Shown here one piece after another: positions 25,301 to 32,869 of a DNA stretch of 39,968 bases. The stretch is from Acidobacteriota bacterium (GTDB lineage Bacteria > Acidobacteriota > Terriglobia > UBA7540), in the NCBI GenBank assembly GCA_902812415.1, contig CADDZJ010000028.1, positions 1 to 39,968 of the forward strand, written 5' to 3'. The notes beneath the pieces are model-generated. The model had not been told where the DNA came from. It searched no databases and was given only the letters and a program-made list of their open reading frames with translations. The first letter of the stretch is position 1; every line of letters starts with the position of its first letter. A program made the position numbers and the translations under genes.

Positions 25301-25362
25301 GCAAGGTTCGCTTCCGCTCGGGTGACATCCTGAAAGGCGATAGTTGTGAACTCAGGCGGCAT
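22321..25362 (-). CDS. glnE: Bifunctional glutamine synthetase adenylyltransferase/deadenylase
   Basis: GlnE adds AMP to or removes it from glutamine synthetase according to the nitrogen signal carried by PII. At 1013 residues it is slightly longer than E. coli GlnE (946). Both nucleotidyltransferase domains are present. The N-terminal deadenylylase site is GKMGGNELNYSSDIDLLFLY (D223, D225), and the C-terminal adenylyltransferase site, near ~740-760, is ILGLGRLGLLEFDLASDADL with the DAD pair retained. Supporting regions are LRLRPEGDQGDMTISL, VDTRLRPLGQEGELV and GGIRDIEFLTQCLQRLHGG. No glnA or glnB is in the window, so its targets are encoded elsewhere. Confidence 0.95.
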   Translation of the reverse strand: MPPEFTTIAFQDVTRAEANLAQLEKLLPSSLRYPLASLLAQSPDPDGALNLLERYASKAPADIRADLARYPSALTYLIAIFGYSGFLAETFLAEPHLPIQFARDKNFTKLRSKEDVMQDYARFATAAPNPWLSAQLGQFKRRTYLRIVLKDVLGMSTLAETTLELSELADVIVTNALIYCDQELRKRYGEPQYRDAQGRIARSEFSVISLGKMGGNELNYSSDIDLLFLYSHDGETSGGNEPDSIISNKEYFVRLANAITRTITQGTPYGQVFRVDLRLRPEGDQGDMTISLRSALEYYEHRARDWELQMLIKARHSAGDEKLTREFLRGVEPYIYSSPMDFAAIETVLFTRERISRKLKEARAGGIDVKRHRGGIRDIEFLTQCLQRLHGGHDPWVRSGGTLLALRKLNDKGWLSDRDYASLTGAYEFLRKLEHLIQLDRGQQTHRLPADPEALDRLARRAGLEGRAWAARSNDAEEPLHPGAALTAQLQETFKRVDEIYQKVIHPGAARQPSGEVYALKAPLPLLEDRTALSYKEAVSFLSAQSPRLAECIRQASVPERAQKNATRFLSNLFSSSERFELAEQHPEQLRLALELISASDYLAELLIHHPEDMLVLDSAGVPSADSHPDQLQIELEGAPGGDSVSAWRAGTSPFLWMLDSGWDIRQLMTLLRRHYRAQKLALSSRDWAAMDSIFTSLKNWSALGIRLISTACHMVCGPLSSAPNPAQTPASMPFAILGLGRLGLLEFDLASDADLIFVVPSGTSEQEIEFWARRAEKIIEALSSYTSDGALFAVDTRLRPLGQEGELVVTEGSLLDYLDETAKVWEGLTYLKVSPVAGNMAFGQVVAEHALQRILSRFSSFPDLENDLQQMRRRLERELASSPTDPKSAPGGYYDIDYALSYLRLRRRVNLPPASNTPEQIRMLASLGILRPEDAATLNAGACFLRSVDHAIRVVTGKSASGLPEHVGHAALVEELARRWGLLEDRKQSLAHRMHEVQQEIRYVYRRVVGSE

Positions 25363-25654
25363 CGTAGAGGATTATACCTTGGATGGAAACCGCTTAAAGG
25401 AGCGAAACTTTTCAGACGTTTTTTTTCACCGTTGTGATAACCTTGATTCAAACCTGATGCATCTATTGAGAATGACGACTCAGGGCGATGGCGTTTCCTG
25501 CGGCGTGGGCGTTCCCGTCGGCGTCTTTCGGCGTGGGGGACAGCGCCACGGCGCGTGCGTTGCCACGAAATTCGTGAGTCTCAATCGGTAAAGGAGCATT
25601 GAGGTGGAGTTCCGGAAATATCTCAAATGATTCTTTTCTCACGCGGAGGGTGAA

Positions 25655-26983
25655 ATGAAGACCAAACCTCGCATTCTGCTGATCCAGCCCACCACGGTTC
25701 ATCTCGACCGGACACCCCATAAGACGCGGCGGCGGCTTATTATCGGGCTGATGCTGCCCCTGATGGCGGGCCTCACCCCGCCTGAGTATGACGTGACGCT
25801 CTGCGACGAGCGCCTGGAAGACGTGGATTTCGACGCCGGTTGGGATCTGGTCGGAATGACGACGACCATCGGCGCATCCCTCCGCGCTTATCAGCTTGGC
25901 GATGAGTTCCGCAAGCGTGGAATTCCCGTGGTAATGGGGGGGTTCCACGCCACGCTTCAGACCGAGGAAGCGTTGAAGCACGCCGACGCCGTGGTGCAAG
26001 GCGAATCGGATTATGTCTGGCCCCAGCTTCTTCAGGACTGGCGCGACGGGAAACTCAAGCGCATTTACAAGGCGGACAAACTGCACGACCTCAAGGGTCT
26101 GCCGCGCCCGCGTCACGAGTTGCTGAAGTTGAAGCGCTATCTATTCAAGGCTTTACCGATTCAGGCAACCCGTGGCTGTCCTTACCGCTGCTCTTTCTGT
26201 GAAATTCCGGTTTTCTACGGAGGCACGTTCCGCACACGCCCGGTGGGCGAAATTGTTGAAGAGATCAAGCAGAACATCAAAATCACGGGCTTCCGGCGTT
26301 TTCAGTTTATTGACGATCAGATTGCCGGCAAACACCGCTTTGCGCGGGAATTGTTCAAGGCGCTCATTCCGCTGAATATTCGCTTTTCCTGCCTGTGGAC
26401 TATCAACTCGAATCACGACGAAGAATTGCTGGACCTCGCGGCCAAGGCGGGCGTCTTCCATGTGAACATTGGCGTCGAGTCGATCAACCAGGACAGCCTG
26501 CTTTCCATCAGCAAGGTTCAAAACCACGTCAAAGACTACAAACGTCTTCTCCAGCGGCTTAAAGATTACGGCATCTATTATTCTCTGAACTTCCTCTTCG
26601 GCCTCGATGAAGACACCCCGGATGCTTTCGACAAAACGCTGCAATTTCTGCACGAGGTCAAGGCTCCGGAAGCGTTTTTCAACACCGTGACCCCTCGTAA
26701 GGGCACGCCCATGCGCGCGCAGCTTGAGGCCGAAGGCCGGGTGATTGTCCCCGACGCCGACATGTATACCAACAATTTTGTCTGCATGTTCATCCCCAAG
26801 AACATGACCCCTCGACAGGTCGAAGAAGGCGTATGGCGATGCACCAAGACGTTTTATTCCGCCAAATCCATGTTCAAGCGCCTTCTGATGCCGCCCAACA
26901 AATACACGATTCAAGGGCTCACCGAAAATGCGCTTTTCTGGTATGGCGCAAAACGCCATATTGACCCTGTCGACTATTATTGA
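25655..26983 (+). CDS. B12-binding-domain radical SAM protein
   Basis: The 442-residue protein has an N-terminal cobalamin-binding Rossmann-like region (~6-140; ILLIQPTTVHL, VGMTTTIGASL, VVMGGFHATL, VVQGESDYVW). The radical SAM barrel follows with the [4Fe-4S] motif RGCPYRCSFCEIP, giving CxxxCxxC near residues 175-182. The linker GLPRPRHELL and later NIGVESINQDSL and FLFGLDEDTP are typical of the class that includes hopanoid C-2/C-3 methylases and MiaB-distant methyltransferases. The C-terminal third lacks a domain I can name, so substrate is unknown. It is shorter than HpnP-type hopanoid methylases. GGAGGG lies 4 nt before ATG 25655. It stands alone between divergent glnE and a glycosidase gene. 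Confidence 0.88.
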   Translation: MKTKPRILLIQPTTVHLDRTPHKTRRRLIIGLMLPLMAGLTPPEYDVTLCDERLEDVDFDAGWDLVGMTTTIGASLRAYQLGDEFRKRGIPVVMGGFHATLQTEEALKHADAVVQGESDYVWPQLLQDWRDGKLKRIYKADKLHDLKGLPRPRHELLKLKRYLFKALPIQATRGCPYRCSFCEIPVFYGGTFRTRPVGEIVEEIKQNIKITGFRRFQFIDDQIAGKHRFARELFKALIPLNIRFSCLWTINSNHDEELLDLAAKAGVFHVNIGVESINQDSLLSISKVQNHVKDYKRLLQRLKDYGIYYSLNFLFGLDEDTPDAFDKTLQFLHEVKAPEAFFNTVTPRKGTPMRAQLEAEGRVIVPDADMYTNNFVCMFIPKNMTPRQVEEGVWRCTKTFYSAKSMFKRLLMPPNKYTIQGLTENALFWYGAKRHIDPVDYY

Positions 26984-27355
26984 AGCCTGCGATGCTGTTT
27001 CAGGCTTTCACCAAGCAGCCCTCAGCCGGAACGTTTCGGGGCGAAAAAGTTGAATGCTCGCGGCTGATGGCCGTTCGCTCGGAATGGCAGGCTTGGCGAT
27101 TCTTTCAGCAGCCTGCCAGGAGACAACGACTCAGAAGTTTTGAAAAAATCCCGCTGTAGCGGCGATCTGTGATCGCCGACGCCCGCGATCGCTGATCGCC
27201 GGATTTGGTTTTCAAAAACCTCGGCGAACACAGTTCGCCGCTACAGTCATCGTTACAGTCATCGTTCGTCGCGACAACGGCGCGGATTAACGTATTCACA
27301 ACTCCTCATGATCCCCCAAATGGATTGGACTTCAATCCGAATTCCAGCAAAGGCC
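26984..27355. other. Intergenic region containing R3 copy b
   Basis: No gene is seen. At 27100-27125 lies TTTCAGCAGCCTGCC, a motif that recurs inverted at 28909-28922. Most of the rest is R3 copy b, ending ~53 bp before the glycosidase start. Confidence 0.55.
27128..27302 (+). repeat. R3 palindromic repeat, copy b
   Basis: Palindrome ends TGTAGCGGCGA (27155-27165) and TCGCCGCTACA (27235-27245) enclose 91 bp with nested GATCGCC dyads. Compared with 6182-6325, this copy has an extra tandem duplication of ACAGTCATCGTT after the palindrome, then the shared CAACGGCG-GGATT and ATTCACA tail. Confidence 0.75.
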
Positions 27356-28894
27356 ATGCGCAAGCGAAGCGGGCTATGGGCGGCAATAGCTTTTGGAATG
27401 ATGATGGCGTGGACGCCTGCGGGCCTGGCTCAACTCGCTACGGTGAAAGTTCAGCCGCAGCCGCTTGGCCTGCGCATACCTCAAGATTTCCTAGGCTACA
27501 GCATGGAAGTTTCAACCAGCGGGCAGGGGTTGCAACCTTATCGTGGACATCAGGCTGTTTCTCGCACTGCGAGCGAGCAACCGCAGTATGCCCTGGGGCG
27601 GCCCGACGCGCCCAATCAGGGCTTTTTCCAGTTCATGCGTGATCTGGGTCGCGGCGTCTTGCGGCTGGGTGGGAACAGTCAGGACAACACCTGCTGGGAC
27701 CCTGAGCGCGCTCCTCATCCGGCTGAGTGTCGCGGCGCGCTCACTGCCGAAGACCTTGCGCTCTTTTCGAAAGCGGCGACAGCAACCGGCTGGCAACTGA
27801 TCGTGGGTTTGAATCTGAAGCAGAATTCGCCTTCCTGGGCGCTCAACGAAGTGACGGCAGGCATCGCTCGAGAAATGAAGCCGAGCGAGATCTTTGCGCT
27901 TGAAATTGGCAATGAGCCCGACTTGTTCCGACGGGGCGCCCGACCGCCCGGCTACTCTCCCTCCGATCATGTGCGGGATTTTCTGGGTTATCTGAACGCG
28001 TTCCGTCAAAACTCCGTAGCGCGGCGCTATGGAATCGCAGGCCCGGCCACTTGCTGCGGCTGGCGCAACGCGCATGATCTCGAAACCTTCATCGACGGCG
28101 TTGGCGCTCATAACCTCAAGCTGGTGACGGTGCACAACTATTCAGGGGCTGTGTGCGGCGGACGAACCGTGACCATTGGTCAACTTCTCAATCCCGCACT
28201 CATGACCCGCTTCGATCAGAGCGCCCGAAGCTGGGTGGCCGCGGTTCACAGCCGGGGTCTACCCATCGCGATGGCGGAAACCAATTCCGCTGCCTGCGGC
28301 GGCATGCCGGGCGTGAGCAACGCCATTGCCTCCGCCGTCTGGGGACTGGATTACATGTTCCACCTGGCGCAGGATGGTTTCCGCTACGCCAATTTCCATT
28401 TCAGCTACCGGCCCGGGGGCGGCAGCTCCTACAATCCCATCGATACTTACGGCAGCCAGCAGGAAGGAGGGCGATGGCAATATCGCAACGTGGCGGAGCC
28501 GCTCTATTATGCGATGTACCTCTTTGCGAAGCATGCGGCGGGCGCTCATTTGCTTCCTCTTTCCATTTCCTCCAGGGCGAATCTAAGCGCCTATGCCGTT
28601 AGTGAGTGCGCCGGATGCGACATCAACGTCTTCCTGATCAATAAGGACGCTTCGGCGGCAGGCGAGGTGCGCGTCCACGTTGCAGGCGCCCGAAGAAGCC
28701 AAGCCAGCCTGCTCATGCTGCGCGCTCCCAGCCTGGCCTCGCTTGCGCCGGATGTGCGCTACGGCGGCGTCCAGTTCGATTCTGAAGGTCGCCTTCCCCC
28801 ACCTCATGTCTCAACGCTTCAGCCAGATGGCGGCGGCGACTGGGTGTTCACGCTTCCCAATGCCAGCATCGCTTTGCTGACCGTGCTGAAATAG
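27356..28894 (+). CDS. Secreted GH79-type glycoside hydrolase (beta-glucuronidase-like)
   Basis: From ATG 27356 the 512-residue product begins with a Sec signal (SGLWAAIAFGMMMAWTPAG, cleavage near LAQ at 24-26). A clan GH-A barrel follows: VLRLGGNSQDNTCWD, acid/base E187 in ALEIGNEPDLF, H260 in TVHNYSG and nucleophile E308 in AMAETNSAACGG. The two glutamates are 121 residues apart, consistent with GH79 beta-glucuronidases such as that described from Acidobacterium capsulatum. A C-terminal beta-domain completes it. The predicted reaction is release of glucuronic acid, or its methyl ether, from polysaccharides outside the cytoplasm. An ATG at 27308 would add 16 residues ahead of the signal; 27356 is chosen for signal-peptide position, although AAAGG lies only 2 nt upstream. 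Confidence 0.8.
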   Translation: MRKRSGLWAAIAFGMMMAWTPAGLAQLATVKVQPQPLGLRIPQDFLGYSMEVSTSGQGLQPYRGHQAVSRTASEQPQYALGRPDAPNQGFFQFMRDLGRGVLRLGGNSQDNTCWDPERAPHPAECRGALTAEDLALFSKAATATGWQLIVGLNLKQNSPSWALNEVTAGIAREMKPSEIFALEIGNEPDLFRRGARPPGYSPSDHVRDFLGYLNAFRQNSVARRYGIAGPATCCGWRNAHDLETFIDGVGAHNLKLVTVHNYSGAVCGGRTVTIGQLLNPALMTRFDQSARSWVAAVHSRGLPIAMAETNSAACGGMPGVSNAIASAVWGLDYMFHLAQDGFRYANFHFSYRPGGGSSYNPIDTYGSQQEGGRWQYRNVAEPLYYAMYLFAKHAAGAHLLPLSISSRANLSAYAVSECAGCDINVFLINKDASAAGEVRVHVAGARRSQASLLMLRAPSLASLAPDVRYGGVQFDSEGRLPPPHVSTLQPDGGGDWVFTLPNASIALLTVLK

Positions 28895-28939
28895 CGTCGG
28901 GCTTCAGCAGGTTGCTGAAAAATGATTCTGAATGTGGTC

Positions 28940-29056
28940 ATTCCGAGCCCTTCCCTTGTCATTTTGACGCCGATCTCTTCGGCTTCGCTCAGAGTAAACT
29001 CCGCGAGGCGGAACAATCCCCGTATTTCGCAGTACAAATGCAGGGATTCTTCGCTC
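28940..29056 (+). repeat. R1 palindromic repeat, copy b (inverted core)
   Basis: The left flank CTTCGGCTTCGCTC and TAAACTCCGCG run in the same direction as in copy a (1331-1456). The 34-bp core 29015-29048 matches the reverse complement of 1399-1432 at 30 of 34 positions. R4 copy b begins 8 bp further on. Confidence 0.75.
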
Positions 29057-29063
29057 GCTTATT

Positions 29064-29180
29064 GAGAATTACAAATTATCGTGACAACGCGGACTGTAGC
29101 GGCGCTGTCCTCAGCGCCGAAAAACGCCGGCGAGGACACCGGCGCTACAGAAAATGCTGTCACTATAATTTGTAAACCTC
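29064..29180 (+). repeat. R4 inverted-repeat element, copy b
   Basis: The 117-bp unit has ends GAGAATTACAAATTATCGTGAC and, complementary, GTCACTATAATTTGTAAACCTC. The interior is one long hairpin, CTGTAGCGGCGCTGTCCTC against GAGGACACCGGCGCTACAG around an AGCGCCGAAAAACGCCGGC loop region. It is the cleanest copy in the window. Confidence 0.8.
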
Positions 29181-29226
29181 AGTAGAATGACGGTTTTTTT
29201 GGCTGCGGCCTCGCAACGGCGCTACG

Positions 29227-31503
29227 CTACGGGATCACCGAAACTTTTCTCCGGCTTAAGGTTGAGGCATTGCTGCCTACGCCAGTGGTCGTTGCCAGAG
29301 CTTTCAGTAGATAATCGCCCCTCTCGCGCGGAGCTTCCACATCAAACCAGAAAGTTTGCTGGCCCAAGCCAGGCACGCTGAACGGCTGGCTGAGGCGGGA
29401 GATTTCCTGCTCGGCCCTCGTAAAAACGAGTATGAGATCGCCGGATGCCGGTTGTGGCAGATCGTTCACCACCATCACCGCCATGCGTTGCTTTGAACTG
29501 GCTGGAAGGGAGGGCTTCCAGAAATCGATGTAAACGCCCAGGGGCTTGAAAGCCTCGCCCATGTAGTCCTTGAATTCAGGATGCAATTCGAGCTTCTCGA
29601 CGTCGCGGAAATGATCGCTGGTAAACACGCCCGGGTAAGAGCACGTGAGATAAACGAAGTGCAACACGCCGGCATAATTCCGATAGGCCCGCCAGAACTC
29701 GGTGAGTCCGGCGAGCAGGTAAGCATTCAGCTCAAGGCGTTCGGCGGCGGTTGCATGAGGGCCAAGAAGTCCCTCATACACGCGGGTGGTAAGCTGGGTG
29801 GGCGAGCCGTCGCGATTCAACCAGAGCCAGCCATATTCATTGTTAATCATGGCGTGACCCTGAGGCGGCCGGGCGCTGTTCTGGGAAATGCCCGACATCG
29901 TTTCGAGATCAGTCATCCGGAAAGGAGTTTCTGTTCCGAACTGATTGCGGATGAAAAGATACGGATGGTCTTCAACCGGATCGTTGAAACCTTGAGGACC
30001 GTTGTAGCTGTTTTCCCACGGACGGTTGGAGAGGTCAAGATTTCTCACTGCTGGAATAATGCTCCGGGCAAAGACCGGATCGAGCGTCTCATTATTCGCG
30101 TCCCAGATGATGACGCACGGATGATTCCAATTATCCCGCATCCACTCCGAATACTCCTTCACCATTTCGGGGACATTCCATTGACGACCGCTGTATCCCC
30201 ACGCGGGGCTGCCGGTCCAGATAAAATACTCGTTCTGGATCAACAGGCCGGCCTCATCGGCAATATCCAGCCACTGCTCAGGGACGGGCCCGATGCAGAA
30301 CCGGAATGCGTTCCAGTGCATCTGCCTGGGAATTTTGATCAGCAATCTCCGCAACCAGGTTTCATTCCAGGGAAGCGAGCCGCTGAGAGGGTCTTCAAAA
30401 AAGCGATGCAGAGTGATGTTGGAACCCCGCAGGAAGTAAAGCTTGCCGTTCAGATAAGCGCGCTTTGTCGCAGTGTCAAACCGGAACTCCCGCATGCCAA
30501 AGCGCGTTTGAAAAGAGTCTCCGCCCGCGCTGGTTTCGATGACGTAGAGAAAGGGATCCTCAGGCGACCAAAGCCGGGCATCGGGGATGCGGATTCTCTG
30601 CGTTTGCATTGTTCGCTCACCCGGCTGAAGCCGGAGGCGCGGGCTGGAAGCTCGGGCAACTTCGCTCTTTTCTTTCCAAGTCGTCACGCGATGTGCCAGC
30701 CTGAAATCCACAGGCTGCTTCCCGTGGTTTATGCAAACGACCTGGACAAGAATTTCTGAGTTGGCGATGACGGGAGCCACCTGCAGGGTCTTGATGACGG
30801 GGTTATCGCTCACCAGAAGCGACACGTCATCATAAATGCCCGGAGTCCACTTCCTTTTCTCAAAGTCTGTTCCTGTCGGCACGCCGATGGGCAGCACGCC
30901 CGGATGGGCGCCGACCCGGACGATCAGTTCGTTCTCAGCTTCCCAACGGATGGTGTCGCTCAGGTTAAAGAAGCCGGCGGTGAAGCAGCCCAGATGGTCG
31001 CCCATCTTCCGCCCGTTCAGCCACACTGCCGTTCCGAACTGAGCTTTATTGATTTTGAGGATTGCCACTTCTTTTTTCTCAGGCGCCCGAAAAGTCCTGT
31101 AGTACCAGAAATAGTTTCGCTTCTGAAGGGAAATTCCCGGGCTATCCTTGTTGAGCGATGTCCATGTGGACTCTGGCAATTCGCCAAACCGGACCAGGTT
31201 CCAGATGTTTTCCCGGCTTTGATATTCATCCACGTTTGGAAATGCGGGCTTCGCCAGATGCGCCAGGCCGGGCACGGGAACCGTGTGTTCGAAATGCGCG
31301 GGTATTTCGTCGGGAGCGACGCTGTCTGCGGCGTGCCACTCGCCGTTTAAGCTGATTGTTTGTCTTCCCATGCCCTTAGGCGCTTCATCGGCAGGCCTTG
31401 CGCCATCGCGCGCCGCTTCTGCATGCAGCATTGACGTTGCGCCAAAGGCTCCCACGGAGCCTTTCAGGAATTGGCGTCGCCCCAGCAGATTTCTTTTGCC
31501 CAT
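29227..31503 (-). CDS. Tat-exported GH2-type glycoside hydrolase
   Basis: The ~758-residue enzyme starts with a twin-arginine signal (GRRQFLKGSVGAFGATSM). GH2 architecture follows: sugar-binding jelly roll (~48-235; ISLNGEWHA, TAVWLNGRKMGDH), Ig-like domain (~240-345), then a TIM barrel with NWNHPCVIIWDANNE carrying the acid/base glutamate (~E472) and MINNEYGW with the likely nucleophile (~E556). An extra C-terminal beta-domain (~660-758) is present. The GH2 family covers beta-galactosidases, mannosidases and glucuronidases; the exact specificity is not readable. Two tandem ATGs (31506, 31503) exist, and the second has GGAG at better spacing. It lies convergently 332 bp from the GH79-type gene, suggesting joint action on an acidic polysaccharide. 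Confidence 0.88.
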   Translation of the reverse strand: MGKRNLLGRRQFLKGSVGAFGATSMLHAEAARDGARPADEAPKGMGRQTISLNGEWHAADSVAPDEIPAHFEHTVPVPGLAHLAKPAFPNVDEYQSRENIWNLVRFGELPESTWTSLNKDSPGISLQKRNYFWYYRTFRAPEKKEVAILKINKAQFGTAVWLNGRKMGDHLGCFTAGFFNLSDTIRWEAENELIVRVGAHPGVLPIGVPTGTDFEKRKWTPGIYDDVSLLVSDNPVIKTLQVAPVIANSEILVQVVCINHGKQPVDFRLAHRVTTWKEKSEVARASSPRLRLQPGERTMQTQRIRIPDARLWSPEDPFLYVIETSAGGDSFQTRFGMREFRFDTATKRAYLNGKLYFLRGSNITLHRFFEDPLSGSLPWNETWLRRLLIKIPRQMHWNAFRFCIGPVPEQWLDIADEAGLLIQNEYFIWTGSPAWGYSGRQWNVPEMVKEYSEWMRDNWNHPCVIIWDANNETLDPVFARSIIPAVRNLDLSNRPWENSYNGPQGFNDPVEDHPYLFIRNQFGTETPFRMTDLETMSGISQNSARPPQGHAMINNEYGWLWLNRDGSPTQLTTRVYEGLLGPHATAAERLELNAYLLAGLTEFWRAYRNYAGVLHFVYLTCSYPGVFTSDHFRDVEKLELHPEFKDYMGEAFKPLGVYIDFWKPSLPASSKQRMAVMVVNDLPQPASGDLILVFTRAEQEISRLSQPFSVPGLGQQTFWFDVEAPRERGDYLLKALATTTGVGSNASTLSRRKVSVIP

Positions 31504-32356
31504 CATCGCTCCGGAACAGTGAATTCGTTGCAGGCTTTGCAGGCGCCGAAAGACCCTGGAGGTCTTTCACAATGAGCCTTCCGCCTGTCGTTCTGATGCC
31601 GAAGAGTTTGGCTGGAAACTGTTTCAAAACCTATTTCGTGGCGTCGGAAGCACATTGCAGAGGCGGCTTTACGCGGCCATTTTGGGTGGCTGGATAAACC
31701 CGCCACAACTCGACGCAAACAATCCGAGGTTTTTAAACATCCCATATTCATGACACTATTCAAAATAAAATTTTATCACTCTGTATTAATTTAATTGTGA
31801 CTTGCGCCTCAAACTGCCCCATTTGGCCCAATTACACGTCGTAGAAAAACGAACAATTTCCCCATTTTTAAGTTAAATCGTTCATTTTCTTAATGTTGAT
31901 TATAAACAAACAAATTAAATTCATAAGCCATTTAAAATCTTTTAGATACAGTAATTTTTGGAAATTGTTTGTAAACGGTGACCGAACAACAAGCCAATAA
32001 CTTACCTGCTTTCAATCAGGTAGATTTTTATATGCGCTCTCCAAGCCTAAACATTATTTTTTTCCGGCGTTTTCCGATTGGATCTATGATCATGAAATAC
32101 ACAATATGATTTATAGTCTCGTATAATAAAATTAAGCCACGATCGAGCAGCGCGCCCATTGCTATTTTGTCTCTCATTTTCGATTCCGTTCCGGTTTCGC
32201 ACCCCCCGCCTTTCCAAGGTCGCTGCCGGCGATCCCCTGAGTCCGAGATCGCCAGAGAAATATCTTCACGAATTAGGCTACTATAATAGCCCATGACAGG
32301 TCAAGGCCCTGGCCGCAATGGGTTCGCCGAAGTTTTGGGAAATAAAAAGCCGGCGA
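31504..32356. other. 850-bp gene-free region
   Basis: No credible protein gene. It contains AT-rich element copy B, several hairpins (GGCGATC 32228-32234 with GATCGCC 32247-32253; GGCTA/TAGCC around 32275-32291) and a truncated R3 copy that runs into the 3' end of the CPBP gene. It is among the most AT-rich parts of the window. Confidence 0.65.
31821..32072 (+). repeat. AT-rich paired element, copy B
   Basis: Direct-orientation partner of 5905-6153. Arms ACGAACAATTTCC (31849-31861) and GGAAATTGTTTGT (31960-31972; one mismatch to a perfect complement) bound 124 bp, as in copy A. Beyond the right arm, conserved GCCAATAAC precedes a hairpin (TACCTG/CAGGTA), then TGCGCTC, CCTAAACATT and a T7 run. 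The core matches copy A at about 92 of 124 positions without gaps. Neighbouring genes differ from those of copy A, so homology stops with the element. Confidence 0.7.
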
Positions 32357-32372
32357 TCACCGATCGCCGCTC
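32322..32372 (-). repeat. R3 repeat, truncated copy c
   Basis: Read on the minus strand it gives GAGCGGCGATCGGTGATCGCC and later AACTTCGGCGAAC, matching the left half and right arm of R3 with the centre deleted. It supplies the last codons and stop of the CPBP gene. Confidence 0.6.
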
Positions 32373-32854
32373 AGGGCCGGGCGAATCCAGATCAGGACGA
32401 TGAGCCAGAGCGCGGCGTAGAGGGCATACCAGAACGTCTCCTGCGCGGGCGAGAGCCGCGCGGGATCAAACATCACCAGCGACGCCGTGAAACTGACGTG
32501 CATCAATTGGGCGAGGAGGAGGCTTTGCGTGTGGCGATACACCCAGACGATCAGCACCCGCACGGCGGAAACGATTGCGATAAATGCGAGGAAAAAGGGC
32601 AGCCAGTAGCGGCGGCGCGGCGCAGCGGCGCCAAGGTAATCCACCACCGGGGCATGCCAGAGTCCCCAAAGGACGCCCAGGAGCAATGCGGCTCGGAAAG
32701 GCTGAACGAACTTGCTCATGTGCGGATAAGCGAACCCCATCCAGCCAAACTCTTCAAGGAATCCGGGCATTACGGCGAAGGAGATGCCGAGGATGAAGAG
32801 GTTGGGCCGAAACACCGGCGAGACCAACCGCGCCAGCGCTGCTTGCTCCGACAC
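32357..32854 (-). CDS. Short CPBP-family (CAAX protease-like) membrane protein
   Basis: The 165-residue membrane protein retains the core of the CPBP intramembrane metalloprotease family but not the usual N-terminal helices (family members are commonly 220-300 residues). Motif 1 reads LEEFGWMG (E34, E35; the Arg of EExxxR is Met39). Motif 2 is WGLWHAP (H67). Motif 3 is LMHVSFTAS (H119; the usual Asn/polar partner position is Thr). GTG 32854 begins 15 bp after the stop of the upstream glucuronidase-like gene, and an in-frame stop precludes a longer N-terminus. The last residues SGDR and the stop lie in an R3 repeat. It may be a degenerate or non-proteolytic remnant. Confidence 0.65.
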   Translation of the reverse strand: MSEQAALARLVSPVFRPNLFILGISFAVMPGFLEEFGWMGFAYPHMSKFVQPFRAALLLGVLWGLWHAPVVDYLGAAAPRRRYWLPFFLAFIAIVSAVRVLIVWVYRHTQSLLLAQLMHVSFTASLVMFDPARLSPAQETFWYALYAALWLIVLIWIRPALSGDR

Positions 32855-32869
32855 GATCGTTCCATCAAC

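Larger units (their letters stand above)
28895..29226. other. Intergenic region filled by R1b and R4b repeats
   Basis: The 332-bp space between convergent glycosidase genes starts with AGCAGGTTGCTGAAAAA, then R1 copy b, then R4 copy b abutting it. Either palindrome could form a hairpin acting as a bidirectional terminator. No ORF is credible. Confidence 0.65.

Noticed and set aside
29581-30759. 392-residue antisense ORF over the GH2-type gene
   Set aside because: The GH2 catalytic motifs are on the other strand; no recognisable fold in this frame.
32055-32072. T7 run at the end of the AT-rich element as a rho-independent terminator
   Set aside because: No stable GC stem immediately precedes it in either copy.
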